Assembly: GCA_002794735.1 (NCBI GenBank)
Contig: NBAZ01000006.1
Span: 434,001-498,000 of the forward strand
DNA: 64,000 bases
Direction of reading: 5' to 3'
DNA from: Pyrrhoderma lamaoense
Lineage: Eukaryota; Basidiomycota; Agaricomycetes; Hymenochaetales; Hymenochaetaceae
Shown here: positions 1-12,873 of the stretch, piece by piece
How the letters are laid out: every line of letters begins with the position of its first letter
Numbering within the stretch: the stretch's first letter is position 1
Made by a program: the position numbers and the translations under genes
The notes under the pieces: generated by a model
Seen by the model: the letters and a program-made list of their open reading frames with translations, nothing else
What the model was told of the DNA's origin: nothing
Databases searched by the model: none

Positions 1-620
1 CGCTTCTCGAGTAAAGCGCGGTAAGCATCGAGTCTTTTCTCTTTCCCAGAGAGTGGGCTATGAATGAGGTATAGGTCCACATATGCTAATGAAGAACTAT
101 AGGTGAGAGTATAGTTGCGATCATCCAAAGAGTTTTACCCACAGAATCCAAGTTTAGATAAAGATTCCTCTACAACAGACAACGCCGAATTATAACCATG
201 TGAACCCTGAATGATTTTCGTAGCTTGAAAAAGTTATGAGTATAAGTAGTATATTTATCACGAAGCTGCTCGATCAAATTGCCTCATTCTAATTTTAAGG
301 ACTTGCGAACTTACTGACAAAAATATCTTCTCTGGGTATACCGCTCTCGCGAATAGCTAGGCCAACATCAGCTTCATTTTTATACATTTGGGCTGTATCG
401 ATGTGTCTATGTACGCATTTATGTAGAAATATCATACAGTTAGATATTGTATCTATATAAGGAGTAGGATGAGAGTATACCGATATCCATGCTTGAGGGC
501 TGCAATGCATGCAGGAACACATGAATAATTCTGATAGACACCTAGTCCGAGTACTGGCATTTCATAACCAGACCTCATCTTCACCTTTGATTGTAAACTT
601 AATATCCCTTGAGGGCTCAT
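1..620 (-). CDS. Aldo/keto reductase, 5' part (runs off the window start)
   Basis: NAD(P)H-dependent reductase of the aldo/keto reductase family, probably cytosolic; the substrate cannot be told. ATG at 618-620. Exon 1 gives [10 protein letters not shown] and ends at 481. A 74-bp intron (407-480) splits GYR from [12 protein letters not shown] second intron separates FV from [10 protein letters not shown], and a third short one (about 42 bp, less certain) precedes [11 protein letters not shown]. The catalytic set of the family is visible: Asp in HIDTA, Tyr in QMYKN, Lys in TTK and His in LIHSP. The spliced order follows strands 1 to about 4 of the TIM barrel. The C-terminal half lies before base 1. 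The family is certain, the junction of the third intron is not, and no neighbour suggests a pathway. Confidence 0.85.
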
Positions 621-1749
621 CTTCCTGTTGATATCTTAATTACTGTATCGAAAACTAGTGCAACTTATGAAGCTGAGAGTAGGAGTGAGTTGTGGTGTAG
701 ATTCGATAGAGGACAGTAATTTGTCAGCGAGATACGACCATGACGCCTTTTCTTCATGTGACCTATACATTGCCGAATACGGCAGGAATGATTCTTGCTT
801 GAACGTTCTGCCAGATCGATTGATCACCATTACGTCAGATGCAATTTGTTATATTTTTAGCAATATTACCTAGGTTAGGTGAGAACTAATTTGAAGGAAG
901 AGTCACGAAAGACAGCGAGAGGCAGGAGATTTAAAAAAAACTTGACAAATCGATGATTTAATAGTATGCGATTATTATATAATTACACAATGCTGAGTAA
1001 CTGTTTGTTTGAGCCAAGAAAAGGGTCAAAAGGAGGGATCAAGAAGAAAAAGGGTGGGTGAGGTTGCGAAATGTTCCATGCAGAATAAAGAAAGATATAC
1101 TAAATCTCGTCAATTACGACCGAAATTTTCAATTACATGTATATTGAAAGTCGTATTTTCTGGCAGACAAAAAAGACCGGATGGGAAAACCAAGTTGAGG
1201 CAGAAAGTGGCAAGTGTCCGCCTTGGTTTCCCAGATAGACGAAGGGAAGAACGTGAGAACCAAGTAGAAAATATTTTAAAGAGGAAAATTACTTGGGAAG
1301 TAAGATGAAAAAAAAAACATGCATACATCCTCTAAAGGAGTCCGTGGATAGAAAAAGTCAAGAAAAATAAAGTAGAAGAGCTATCCTGTTACAACCAAAG
1401 TGAGTGTAATTCAAGCGTGCGATATTGGGAGAGATAGGTATATGTGTAAGAGTAGCTGCAGAAGTAGATACAAAAGAAACTCAAAGTAAGAAGGTAGTTT
1501 GGATTCGTATCAGCTAGATAAGGGATTACTTAAGGTATGGAAGCAACCGCAGCCGTACGTCTAACTACCGAGGTGCAGGAAGTAATAAGTATCATGAGAG
1601 TGCGGTGGAACGAAAAGGAAAGTGAATGCGGACGTTGCAGACGTGAGAGAAAGAAAGACAGAAGAAGCAGCTATATGGGAAAAGCAAAGGTCAGAAGGCG
1701 ACGAATTAGCAACCGTCGAACTAAAAGATGCGTATCATATTTAAGTATA
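621..1749. other. Intergenic region, no gene seen
   Basis: Between the start of the aldo/keto reductase and the 3' end of the KRE6-like gene. The plus strand is A/G-rich from about 900 to 1750. The open frames here are short, lack recognisable motifs and do not extend by splicing. The left part should hold the reductase promoter and the right part the 3' UTR of the KRE6-like gene. Confidence 0.5.
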
Positions 1750-4021
1750 TCAACGGTACATATATGAAATATAACGACGCACCAAACTGTTTTTTGGTTT
1801 ACTATATCCGGCTTCTGCCCATGATGTCCAATTTGGATTGTTGTACGCATTGGGATGGTTGTTAATGTAGTCCTCTGTTGGATAGTTTGGAGGACTGCAT
1901 CCAATGTTTACCTCACCGTCTCTCTGATATACTCGCACGTAATCAACGTACATCTCCGCGGGAAGGTCATGGTCGATGTGTCAACAGTTTGGAAGGATTC
2001 TGAGGCGAAAAAGTCAGTTAGAATAAGGAAGTAGGTCGGTTACGCAAGCTTCACTGCTCACCAGAGATAGCCAGATTGATAACAATAGACATCGGTTCTT
2101 CAGGAATCAGTCTACGACCAACACCACTTCCATCCGGAAGAGGATCCTCGGTGACCGCTCCTGCTCCCATTCGTAAGCTCTGTTTCCCGTTTGCAACCCA
2201 AGTGATATATCCTTCATCGGGGTTTGCAGGGTCTGTCCAATACTCGAACCCAAAGGTATAGAAATTTCCACCAGAGCCGTTGTAGATATCAGCCGGCAAA
2301 TCTGTCAATCCAGACACCGCCTGCTGGACAGCAGAGCCACGATATGAGTTTGCTTGAGTTATAACATCGTCGTAAATCTCAAAGAAATCTGTTGAATCGT
2401 TGTTGTAGAGATAGTCATGGGTAAACGGGGCAAACTGTGCAGATTGAGAGACCTTGCCCCCGTCACCAAGCTTATTCTTTTGAGCTTCAAGAGCATCGAT
2501 TTCAGGGGCGCCACGACCTTGAGAGACCTTTGGACCAGGGTGATCCTCCCCATCACATGTACAAGCTCTTTTGATGGGAAATTAATTAGCGAAAAAGAAT
2601 ATGATACACTGTTTCAATACTCACGAAGCCCGCTGACCAGATAACCAGGATAGTTCATAGTTGTACTTTGATCTCCCGGAATCGGTGTGAAGAGCAGCAC
2701 TTGGTCCAGAGCCATTTGCATATGTTTGATTGGGAAACGTGCCCACATCACATGAATTATAGGTGTACGGCCACATTCCATCGGTCGATCCACCATATCC
2801 TGGACGACCGAGGTTCCCCATTGTCCAAGCACCTGGCCACTTGAAAAAGAGCATAGATGTTTAACAAATTTCACATACTTTACTATAGTATAAGACTTAC
2901 ATAACCCTGAGTTTCATCATTGGGTCCAGGTAAAGATAAGCTAAACTCGATGTAACCGCTTGTAAAACAGAATTTGTTCCAACTCTGAAGCATGCCTGAA
3001 CGATACTGTAGGTCGTGATTCTCAACATTCTCCAGAAGAAGAACAAGATTACCACCACGCGTAAAAACATTCTTTGGATCATACCACTCCAGGTCAGCTG
3101 TAGCTCCATACCAAAGATCAACGGCTTCCCAGTAGGGGTCATCTCCGGGGAAGAAAGTCCGTCCGTCCTTGTTGAATTCATCACTGAATACCAGAGAGTA
3201 GGAATTGCCATCAAAGCCAGTACGAGTTTTTACGTTATCAGGAGTGTCTGAATCGATTAGATCGGGCATTTGCAATAGTACAGGTGCCTGACCAGTGGAA
3301 TTGACATGTACATTGTTATCAATCGCAAGCAACCTCGTATTGTTACGGAGGAAATAAAGGACAGGGTAAAGGATGAATAGGCATAGTAGGGCGCCAATGA
3401 GTATTAAGAGCAGTCCAAAATTGGCTATCCCTCGCCATGACCAAGAAAAAGTAGGATCCTCAATTCTGTGTAGTTCATCATCTGCATCAAAGTTTTGCCA
3501 TCGTCCAGTTCAGGCTCATACAAGTACGGCACCATTCCTCTTGGTGCATTTGCAGGGTATTTGCTGTCGCTGTTGAACGAAATGACAGATTCAGAGCCAA
3601 CAGAAAGACGGTTGCTATCCCTCTTATTCAGGTTTGGAGCAGTGAGTAGAGCAGAATCATCTTCAGATGCGAGACGGTAGAGCAACATCGACCCGCGGTT
3701 GTTGCCATTTGAGTTTCCAAACGCGGCAGCCTCTTCAGAGATGTACCTCGAGAGATGAGCACTCCCGCGACTTGCAGGACGCGAACGTGGAATTGGTTGA
3801 GAGTTCGGGTTTAACGGCGAGTTTATGTATCCGGAGGATCGTGAGCGTAATGGATGGTGCTGAAGGTCGGAAGCTGGATTAAGGAGAGGACTTTCGACAT
3901 TTGGCGTTGGGGAAGGGGACGGAGAAACCGGTGACAACGGTGGGTGGGAGAGCTCGTCGGAGGAGGGCGGCGACGATCCTGGAGTAGTACTCTGATCCTG
4001 TGAGTGGATCTCGGACAACAT
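1750..4021 (-). CDS. KRE6/SKN1-like beta-glucan synthesis-associated protein (GH16 fold), with two 1-bp frame breaks
   Basis: Type II membrane protein needed for beta-1,6-glucan of the cell wall in fungi. Exons: 2901-4021, 2625-2839, 2062-2567, 1750-1999. ATG chosen at 4019-4021; the longer open frame above it starts with GTG. Order: Ser/Pro-rich cytosolic tail (about 170 residues), [10 protein letters not shown], one membrane span ([20 protein letters not shown]), then the luminal GH16-like domain with [39 protein letters not shown] and the catalytic-type motif EIDALEAQ. The end has [11 protein letters not shown]. Two single bases are missing against the family frame: in the T4 run 3493-3496 (between ELDDGK and FDADDELH) and the G3 run 1960-1962 (between MTFP and AEMYVDY). 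Adding both makes the coding length a multiple of three (about 697 aa). This suggests sequence errors, though a pseudogene is possible. Confidence 0.9.
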
Positions 4022-7000
4022 TGTGCTCGCAGATTGAGGCGACGACGAGCGCAAATTTGTCCTGACTGCTGGTGGCAAAGCAGAGCGTACTACGAGACGT
4101 ATGGAGGATGGACGCTGACAAAAGACAGGGACGGGCTCATTCCATAGCGCGGCGGGGGGACACAACTTTCTCAACGTGAGAAGTGCCTCTAGGTTCACAT
4201 GAAATTCCCTTTTTCGGATTAAATTTTATATTATCTGACAACTCCTCCATTTATTCGCTTCCAGGCCCGCTTGGCGTTTTTCCCTGTGCCACGCGCCTGT
4301 TTTTTTTAAATTATCCATTTTTGCGTAAACTGGAAAACACATTCATTCTCATCATTCGACTCCCAGTGTCGGTATTACTAGAGAGTAGCCAGATAGTCCA
4401 TAATAAAACACCCTACTATAGTACATGTAAACCCAAGCTGGGCTGTTTTCGGATATATAGCTTCAAACGCTTCGGAAATGTTGAAAACAATCGGTCTTTT
4501 GTATTTATAGCTTAAAAGCCCCTTTGGGCCCACCTTCAGCTGCATATGTCCATTAGTCTTCTTCAGAAACCCCATCGGTGATTAAGAAGAAGATAAAGCA
4601 GTTGCATCTCTGAACCCATAATAGCTGGTTCTCTAGACGATTACATTACCGATGTACACACTATTGAATAAGACTCAAAACGATTACTACGTAATACTGT
4701 ACTGAGCCTTTCTAATAAGTAATACTTGTCTTTTCTTTTGCGATCCTAGTTCTGTAAGCGCATATATCAGGTTGAAACACCCTCAGATGATGCAATTGTG
4801 TAATGTCATCGTCCCCGTTATAGAGTTGTATGCAAGCTGAAAGCGGGTCTTAACTAATGTTACATTACTATAGCTGAACTCCAGGGTCTTTGATCGACAC
4901 CAGTACAAACTGGTTTAGAAACCGCTGGAGGATGCAATGATTCTCTTTCAAAATCTTGATTCTTCATAAAGTCGTGATGCTCACAAGCTATCATCGTTGT
5001 TCATACCACTATGCGGATATTGTCCTTCAACACTCACTAGTGGATCCCTCCTATGCAAGGGATAAAATTGCACCAAGAGGAGGAGGGTACTAGAGATGTA
5101 CTAGCCGATCGCGGACTTGGGGTCCTCCTGCCACTTGTAGTTTGATTTCAACCCAACTCAACTCTGTCAAAAGACACTTTGCGGTAGGAGAAGACATAGT
5201 AACGAACAGTGTGCGAACGAGAGTTTTAGTTAAAATCATCGGGCATGAGTCCGATACTTCGCGTACAATAGATACGAACGATAGATAGCTCGTGAAATAA
5301 ACCTTGCATGACGGGATACAACTAAAAGGTGATTGAGCATTCTATACCTTTTTTCACCCTGCTCATACGTTGTCTATAATAGCCCGGAGCCAAGCTATGG
5401 ATAATGCTTTTAATTGGTAACTAGAAGTAATGATGTACGCACATCGTGACTGGCTGGGGGTAATTTACTAACCATGTAATTAGGAGAAAACCCTGGTGCA
5501 GGCGCCATTCTTGCATTCAATAGGTACTCAGACTGACATTTAATCTTTCGGTATTACTATAGCTATATCAAGAAGCAGAGTATCCGTTCCCAGAACTCAC
5601 TTATGAGAATCATGATTTTAGTGATTGTTCTAAGTCAAAGAACATGGTTATCAATGCTTCTTTTCCTGATCACTCCAAACTCATGTGTACAGTATAGACA
5701 TATCACCTACTTACCGACGCTCCCGGGTTCTGCTTTCTTTCGGGAATAGCCAGAACTTAGACGCACCTTGAAGACAAATCTAGACTGATAAAAAATACAA
5801 ACCTATGAGCTCATAAAAACGTGAAATGTAACTTTACCAGCGAACCGCTGGCAGGTAGAACTCAGCAAGCATTAATATCTTTCGAAAACAACTTCAAATT
5901 CTCAGCAGCGTCATTCAAGCCGTCAGTAGGGCTTAATATCCGTGTTCGGAACAGTATGGAATGGAAGAAGAGTTCCTACTCCCCGCTTTCTTCCATCCTC
6001 CGCCCTCCTATATCGAAGGTTGTTTCAAAAATCTATTAGATCTTGACACTCAAGGCAACCATAGATACACGCGCCTCTGATACATAAGCAACATAAACAG
6101 GTTGGTTTGGGTTAAGTCATGAAAGATTAACCGACATCTCCGACATCAGCAAGTTCCTAAACGAGCGTATTGGAACCTGCATGGAAAGCATAAGCAATGT
6201 GTATGGAGGCGTCTATTCGCGCCTCTTAAAGCGAATTATTCTTGTCCGCTCAAGCACCTCACATTGCCCCTTGCCTTCTGACACTCGGTTATTTCTTTTT
6301 CTTATACAAAGCTCAAGCCTTGGGCTTCGAGCCTTTAGAGCTTAGACAACATGCTCTTTTCTATGCTCTTTCATCCTGGGAACAAACACGTCCGTCCGGA
6401 GGACGTGCCGTCTTTTGTAAAAGAAATGACTGTTACACAACTTGTACAATTTTCTATTGCAACATTGTTATTGTATGATATAAGTGAGCATTTTTTCCCG
6501 GAGATTACTCGTGTTGCACACTTCTTATCATGCAAAAAAAAACTATAAATAGTGATCACGGTGGATAAAGAAGTAAGTATATAAATGTATTCAGTTGTTA
6601 TCAACACTTTGACTGATTCTATGACCGTACTACCTCCTCAACTAGATAGAACATTTTTGGGTAGATAAAAATATCAATAGGCTGTTGATAGATTGGCTGA
6701 CAGAAATATGACTTCAGAAACGGCCTATCCAACTCGTTAAAATCATCTACTTTCTTGTAAGCCCGGGTATTCAATGCATACGTATCTATACTGTCCTGAT
6801 CCACATGTTCATTAAGAATCGCTATCTTGGACTATATGGAGCTTTGGCTTACCTAAAATGTCCGTCTCAAGACTTTCGGGAGTATCTTAGCTGCAAACGT
6901 TAACGATCGTTTCAAACTTGATTTTTTTAAATAGGGGTGCATTCAATCCGATGGAATCTCAGTTAGTAGCTCACTTAAAACCAAAAATCACATATTGAAC

Positions 7001-8807
7001 GAGAACGTTTCTCTTAGATGTAAGTTACCAGCTTCACAGTGTCTATACTATTGCCATCTAACTGCAGTGAAGGCCAGTTTAGTCGATGGAGTCTCAATTC
7101 AACCAGTGAGTACACGAGCTCCTCGAAACATCCTCTATCGCTAAATAAAGTGTTTGAAATAGACTGTGTTATTATAATCTCGATTGATTGTATGTACATC
7201 TTTGCTATTTATACGAGATAGGATTAGCTTCTCACAGCTCTATGATAGATATCTTGATGAAACGGGTCTTGGCGCTTTATTTACAAGGTACGTCTTTCTT
7301 ATTTGAACAACAGCGGCATGTTCCGTGTTTCTTTTTTCTTTGATGGTTTTTCTTATGACAACCATTCCGTACATTGGTAGGCAAGCGAATGGAAAAAATC
7401 TTAGGGGCCTTGCTTTTCTTTTCCTGTATAACAAAGATTACCCTTTTCGGTTACATACAAGCTAGGATTCCGGGTAAGTTATTGTTTCGATCTATGGTTG
7501 TGGCTCCGTCTTATAAGAATTGAAATAACTTGAACGATGTATAGTACTGGTAGGGATACTAGCTGAAGGTACCACCGTTTGCGGAGAGTCCGGTCCTCAG
7601 CCTCCAATCTTTTTGTATATCATTGATTGGTGTGGATTCGAAATTTATAATATGTATATGTATGACCTGCAACTCACTATTTACTCACAACAGGGGTGTC
7701 CCGTTGTTGTTTGAGGGAATTTTAATGGTACTCGCTCTCTACAGGGCGTCAAAATACTGGAAACGATCAACGAGCTTCAGTGCTTTTCTCATCAGAGTCC
7801 TTATAAGAGATCAAGTCATTTATCTCTTCTTGTAAGAAAATCACCTGTAATTACATATGAATCAAGGCTTATTCTGACCTCAACTTGGACTTAGGGCGAC
7901 GTTCTGCAGCGTCTTATCCATTATTGAGAATAACGTACCTATATCGAATACTTTCATCTCAGCGATTTTACTAGTAATTGGAAACCCTTCCCTCTTATGC
8001 GTTCTTGGAAGCCGAATGCTGTTCAACTTGAAGGAGTCGGCTATAAATCCGTATAATAATGGGAGCATCAGTGAAATAGGATCTGGACACAGGCAGTGGC
8101 AAGTGACGAGAAACCCTCAAGAAAGCGAGAATATCGAAATGGGTCCAACTCAGTTCTCCTTGCACTCTGATGAACGAAGTGATGCCGAATGTGGAAATCT
8201 TACGAGAGAGGACTGCATGATAACCCTGAGGGAGATGCGTGGTGATACTTCTCGCTCTGGTATGGCACTGCCCGCTATACGGTTCCATGCATAACATCAC
8301 CATTTTATGTAAATTTGTTATCACAATAATGTCTAGAATGAGAACTGTTTGTAATTTGTAATTGTAACCTTATGCCCCTTGTTGTAGGCCTAGATCCTAA
8401 CTATATGATATTAGAATTGTAATTACTAGAAGATTGAGACTAAAAAATCAAAATATGATGCAGGTAATACATACGAAAATCAAAGAAATAAAATCACGAC
8501 GAGATACAGATCAATAAAATTAACTTTAAACAACAAGACTAGACGTCTTGGGATTAAGTCTCCTACATTGTTTCTGCTGATCATACTCACTACAAAACTT
8601 AGTAATGACGTATTTAGAGCCCGAGAAAAGGCTTTATCTTACATCGTACTTCCATAACAATCATTGAGGAGGTATATTTGGGGATGAACACGAAAACGTG
8701 CGCATGTATGTGCCCAACAAGAGAGCCCTCAAGTAATTTAAAATTAAAATTAACATGACAAACATAAACATACACAGAAAGGAGGGGTTCGCAAGAAAAA
8801 TCTGAAT
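4022..8807. other. Gene-free region of about 4.8 kb
   Basis: No frame longer than about 110 codons, none with a recognisable domain, and no splice-linked series of coding frames found. Base composition is AT-rich without obvious tandem repeats or terminal repeats of a transposon. The left edge contains the promoter of the KRE6-like gene, the right edge the 3' UTR of the hydrolase gene. A non-coding RNA or an unrecognised small secreted protein cannot be excluded. Confidence 0.45.
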
Positions 8808-10153
8808 CTACAACTTGAATCCAGTTTTTGATATTGAGTCAGCCACTGTCTTAAGTAACAAATCCGGATCATCCCAAATTGCCTACATCAAAAGAATCAA
8901 TACTCTTCAAGCTTGTATATTATAAAAAATAGCTTTCTTACAAAATGATTGACGCCACGGATTGTGATGAACTCTGTTGGTCTTAGATTCTTGCCTTCCT
9001 GCTTCCACTTTTCCATATCGTTTTGCATTTCCCAGCCTGCCCATAAAGTACTCCAGACAGTCATGGACCCATTCATTATGGTTATTTTCAATTTGGACAA
9101 ATTTACTGAGTTTTTGTACTTTTGACCCTTGCTAGGTCCTTCAAGACAGAGTGCATTCGTGAATAACTCATACAGAACTTCCGGTCCTACTGTTCCGTAA
9201 AATGCGATCTCAGAGCGCATAACTGGGTCAATATCCGTTACTTTCTCAAGCTCATCTGGTGTCCGATTTTCCGACGTTGAACTCCGAACTGGGCGTTCTG
9301 GGATGCGTAGTTGAAATATCTTGCCCAAAGAGGGGGCGCTTTTAGTGTCAACGTGGACGTTAAGGCTGTGGCGCTTCTTGTTGTCTGAGAATATAGGATG
9401 CGAGAAATAGGAGTCGAACCAGGAGAAAATTGCTTGCGGCCGCTCACTCGAAGGTATAGATTCGTCGAAAAGAGGGTGATAAGCATCCGAAGGGGATTCG
9501 TAACCAACAAAACTATATGTCGTTTCTGCTCAGAGAGATCGGTCAATTCGTTGTGATCTCGGAGCTTGCGGAATCAGATCTGCGAAAAATGCACAGCGTA
9601 CCATATATGAAGAAATGACGCAAATACAGCTCAAGTTTCTGCTTTATTATTTCAGGGAAACTAGCGAAGTTTCCAAGAAATGACAAAGTAGTAACGTTTC
9701 CTAAAGACCAGCCCAACAATACCAATCCACCCGTAGATCCATCCTTGGACATTGATGGAATCTTCAATTCCTCGACAATCCACAAGAGGAAGTGCGCTAC
9801 TTCTAGGCCCCTGTTACGAAGAAAAGAAGCATGACTATTCTTGTTATCACATTTGAGAGCGTTGAGCTCCTCTTGACTGTAGGGAGTCGAGCCGCGGTAG
9901 TCTCTCCGATTGAAAGCGATGACCCGAATGTTATATTTGTGTGCAAGAGGAAGTAGACGCAGAAAGTTCGCTGGTTTGAATCAGCCGATCAACATAGTAC
10001 TAAAATCTGATTAAAATGGAGTGCTTACGTACAAGCATGAAAGTTGTTTCCATGGACGCATACCAAAGTTGTGTACTCGGTGCACCCCTTAGGAGCACCA
10101 GAGTCGATGTATGCAAATTCAATAGCATGGTCCTTCAGGTGTGCGATATGCAT
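8808..10153 (-). CDS. Alpha/beta hydrolase family protein
   Basis: Serine hydrolase of the alpha/beta fold; substrate unknown. ATG at 10151-10153 starts MHIAHLKDHAIEFAYIDSGA. Exon 1 (10033-10153) ends in the oxyanion-hole region LVCVHGNNFHA. Exon 2 begins at 9970 with NFLRLLPLAHKYNIRVIAFN and continues RRDYRGSTPYS to the nucleophile elbow GWSLGN (Ser of GxSxG). After one or two introns in about 9440-9600, which I could not resolve, comes FVGYESPSDAYHPLFDES, then WSTLWAGWEM and the catalytic His in RGVNHF. A last intron leads to the final exon AIWDDPDLLLKTVADS, ending with the stop at 8808-8810. Length is about 370 aa, normal for this fungal group. No signal peptide is seen. Its neighbours do not define a cluster. 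Confidence 0.85.
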
Positions 10154-11457
10154 GTTCGAAGTTTGTCTGAAGGGGGATCATTCAATGTACGGGGATATAA
10201 ATTTGCAATAACATCAGATGGACGACGTTCGTTGTAGACGATAAAGGTACAATTTCCAAATTAGTATATCTAATTGATTGATAATACTAACGACTTCCTT
10301 GGACTTAATGGATTCGCTCAAAGAGAAAAAGGAAGGGAAAAAAACTTATATCTGCTGAACTTCGTATATCATAGGAAATCAAATGATCACCCATGAGAGA
10401 CGTAATGGATACAGACAACAAGGGTGTGTAAATTAGTGGCAAAGATGTTAAGTATGTACAACTAGTGTTCGAAACTCAATTTTGTGAAAGCCGATACTCT
10501 CGTACTCTTACCCATAATCATGGCTTGTTTGATCATAATTATAGCACTACCATACCGGCAGCTTTGGATCACTCGCCGACTTTCACCGATGAAACGCACG
10601 ACAATATCTATCTGTAAGTCCTCAGAATCCTCTAGAAACGACAGAAACTATAGTGACTCGAAGTTCTTGGCGATTATATGAGATGTAAAGGACCGGAACA
10701 ACCGAAACAGTGTCTCCGCACCAGTTTCAATTCATACATTCAAATACTGATCCCTTTAGTATCGGAGATACTGCTATATATATAGTGACATTTGAATTAC
10801 TAGCTGCACGCGATGTTCGATCTTCAGTATCATTTCAAGCTGGGAGCAGTTCACTTACATGTGGAAAACAGAATGGATATGTGCGAAATCTGTTAAATGA
10901 GTAGTATAGCAATCCGTTCCACTAGGATATCTCGCGTCTGACACTAAATCACCTTAAAGCAAATTAGGTAGCCGACAACAAGCATTACATTGCTAACTCT
11001 TTACTTTCATCTACAATGTGGCTCAGTGTGACCCGAAGTATAAGGCATTTGAGCAAATATATAGTAGATATAAGTAGCACACTGAATATTGCATTGCAGA
11101 TTGCTGGTATAATTTGTAAGTATATAATTACCATATTGGGTAATATACGTCACGAAGGCGACTTGAACACTTGGCAGAATTTTCCATATTTCGTGGTCAT
11201 AGATGTATATATCATCGTCTTCGTCGTTCATGTCATCTGGCTCAGCTTCCTCTTCTATTGTCTGATGTGTGACTCAACCTCTGGTTCATCAACTGTCCAA
11301 AATTTGACTGCGCTCAAGTAGCATGTTCTTCTTTGCCGGACCCCGCGATGACTCAGCCTGCGCATGCATGCACCGGGTGCATACTTAGGCCAGTTAAAAG
11401 AGCAACGTTGTCCTTTTACCTTTGTCTACCAAGCAAACTGATTACGGACTCCTGAAA
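10154..11457. promoter_or_regulatory. Divergent intergenic region between hydrolase (minus) and GNAT (plus)
   Basis: No coding sequence supported. The small open frames here have no known motif. The region should carry both promoters. Two TGACTCA heptamers lie near the GNAT start, at 11270-11276 and 11349-11355. This is the Gcn4/Cpc1 type bZIP consensus. Binding is inference only. Confidence 0.35.
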
Positions 11458-12567
11458 ATGTCTATTAACGTCGTAGACGCTAATGTGCCCTCTACGGGCA
11501 CGGTAGTAAAGCCAGATGTCAAGGTCTCTCAAACTGTTTCAACTGATCTCCCAGATCTCGCCGTCTGCGAGCTTCTTGCGTTTTCGGGAGACCCCTCCAC
11601 CCGCTCTGAAGACCCAATAGCGCAGGCAATGTTCCCTTTTCGCGCACCTTTGGTCCGATCAGGCGTTCACCCGCGGTTCTGGCCTGATTACGACTCAACA
11701 ATCCGACGAAGAGCACGGGAGTTGAGATATGGATACATAATGTTTACTGCTTTTGTACGCGTCGACAAAGAGGGAAACCCCGTAAGTGGAGTAGATAATG
11801 ATGAAGGGCGCTGGGTACCAGCAGGAATGGCGAAGATGACTCCCCCGCAGAGTGTGCTTGATAGTGTGCGCAAAACTCTAAAATGGACGGATCGCATGCT
11901 TGATGACGTAGTTTACCCTACCGTTGATGCCGTGCGGGATAAATTGCTAAATGATACTAGCGGAATGGATACCACATTTCGAGATGTATTCAAAAAGGCG
12001 CAAGCAGAATACCGTAAAAAGCATATCACTGAACGTGAATATTATATGTTGTGAGTATCTATCCCAGTACTCATTTTGTATAACAACTGATCTTTTTATC
12101 ACTTACAACCAATAATATAAAGAGATATACTACTTGTGCATCCAAAATATCAAAATTGTGGTGTTGGGTCGGCGCTGTTAGGAAAATGTATATCTGTAGC
12201 TTCAGCGTTAGAGCCAGCAACGAGATCTCCCTCGCTTTTGTCCCCTCCATCTCCTTTCCCCCTATTCCTTGAGGCCACACGTGAAGGAATTCCTCTTTAC
12301 ATAAGACGGGGTTTTGTTGCCGTAGAAGATCTGAATTGGTCCTGGCGTGGAAAAGACTTCAAATTAACGATAATGACTCGTGAACCTGACACTAAAACTG
12401 AACCTGAACCTGAACTTGAGTCAGTGCCTACAATAAAAGATGTTGGTGAAGATGCTGATACTACTATGGACTTAGAACCGATTGAATATGCCGAAAGTTG
12501 GTTGAGAGGAGGTGAAAGCGGATACAGTCTGGATAGTTCTTGCCAATCAAATTTCTCTGTATTGTAG
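11458..12567 (+). CDS. GNAT-family N-acetyltransferase
   Basis: Acetyl-CoA dependent acetyltransferase; acceptor unknown, probably a soluble intracellular enzyme. ATG at 11458-11460 (MSINVVDANVPSTG); the open frame continues upstream only to a TTG. Exon 1 is 11458-12050, the intron 12051-12122 and exon 2 12123-12567, giving 345 aa in an unbroken frame. The junction restores MLDILLVHPKYQNCGVGSAL, where QNCGVGSA is the Q/RxxGxG/A acetyl-CoA pyrophosphate-binding motif A. The following EATREGIPLYIRRGF fits motif B (a residue pair with G-F after the helix). The N-terminal 200 residues include AFVRVDKEGNPV and RWVPAGMAKM, typical of the fungal group with a long N-terminal half. The last 60 residues are acidic and Glu/Pro-rich (EPEPELESVP), probably disordered. 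Confidence 0.85.
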
Positions 12568-12873
12568 AATCGCACATACTTATTTATCATTAATCATTCT
12601 TTTCGAGGACCAGATTTTTTTTCTTGTCATAGATGTCATCTTGTACAAATCGTCATATGTACTAGCTCCAATTTGTAGTAAACCTTATTTGTATAAATAT
12701 ATACTGAGTGGCAAAGCAACAGTTACAAATAAGTCATGTTACATCTTAACTTGGCTCGAAACAGAGCGCGCAACTTAGGCTAGCGTTAATAAACAGGATC
12801 TGGGATGCAGTACACTGGAACAGAGTTCGAACTGTCTGGTAGAAGAACTATAGAGGGGAGGTATACACTAGAT

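Noticed and set aside
4022..4200. N-terminal extension of the KRE6-like protein up to 4198
   Set aside because: The frame is open but begins with GTG; the first in-frame ATG is at 4021.
4022..8807. Possible transposon remnant in the gene-free region
   Set aside because: No transposase or reverse transcriptase motif, terminal repeat or target duplication could be found by eye.
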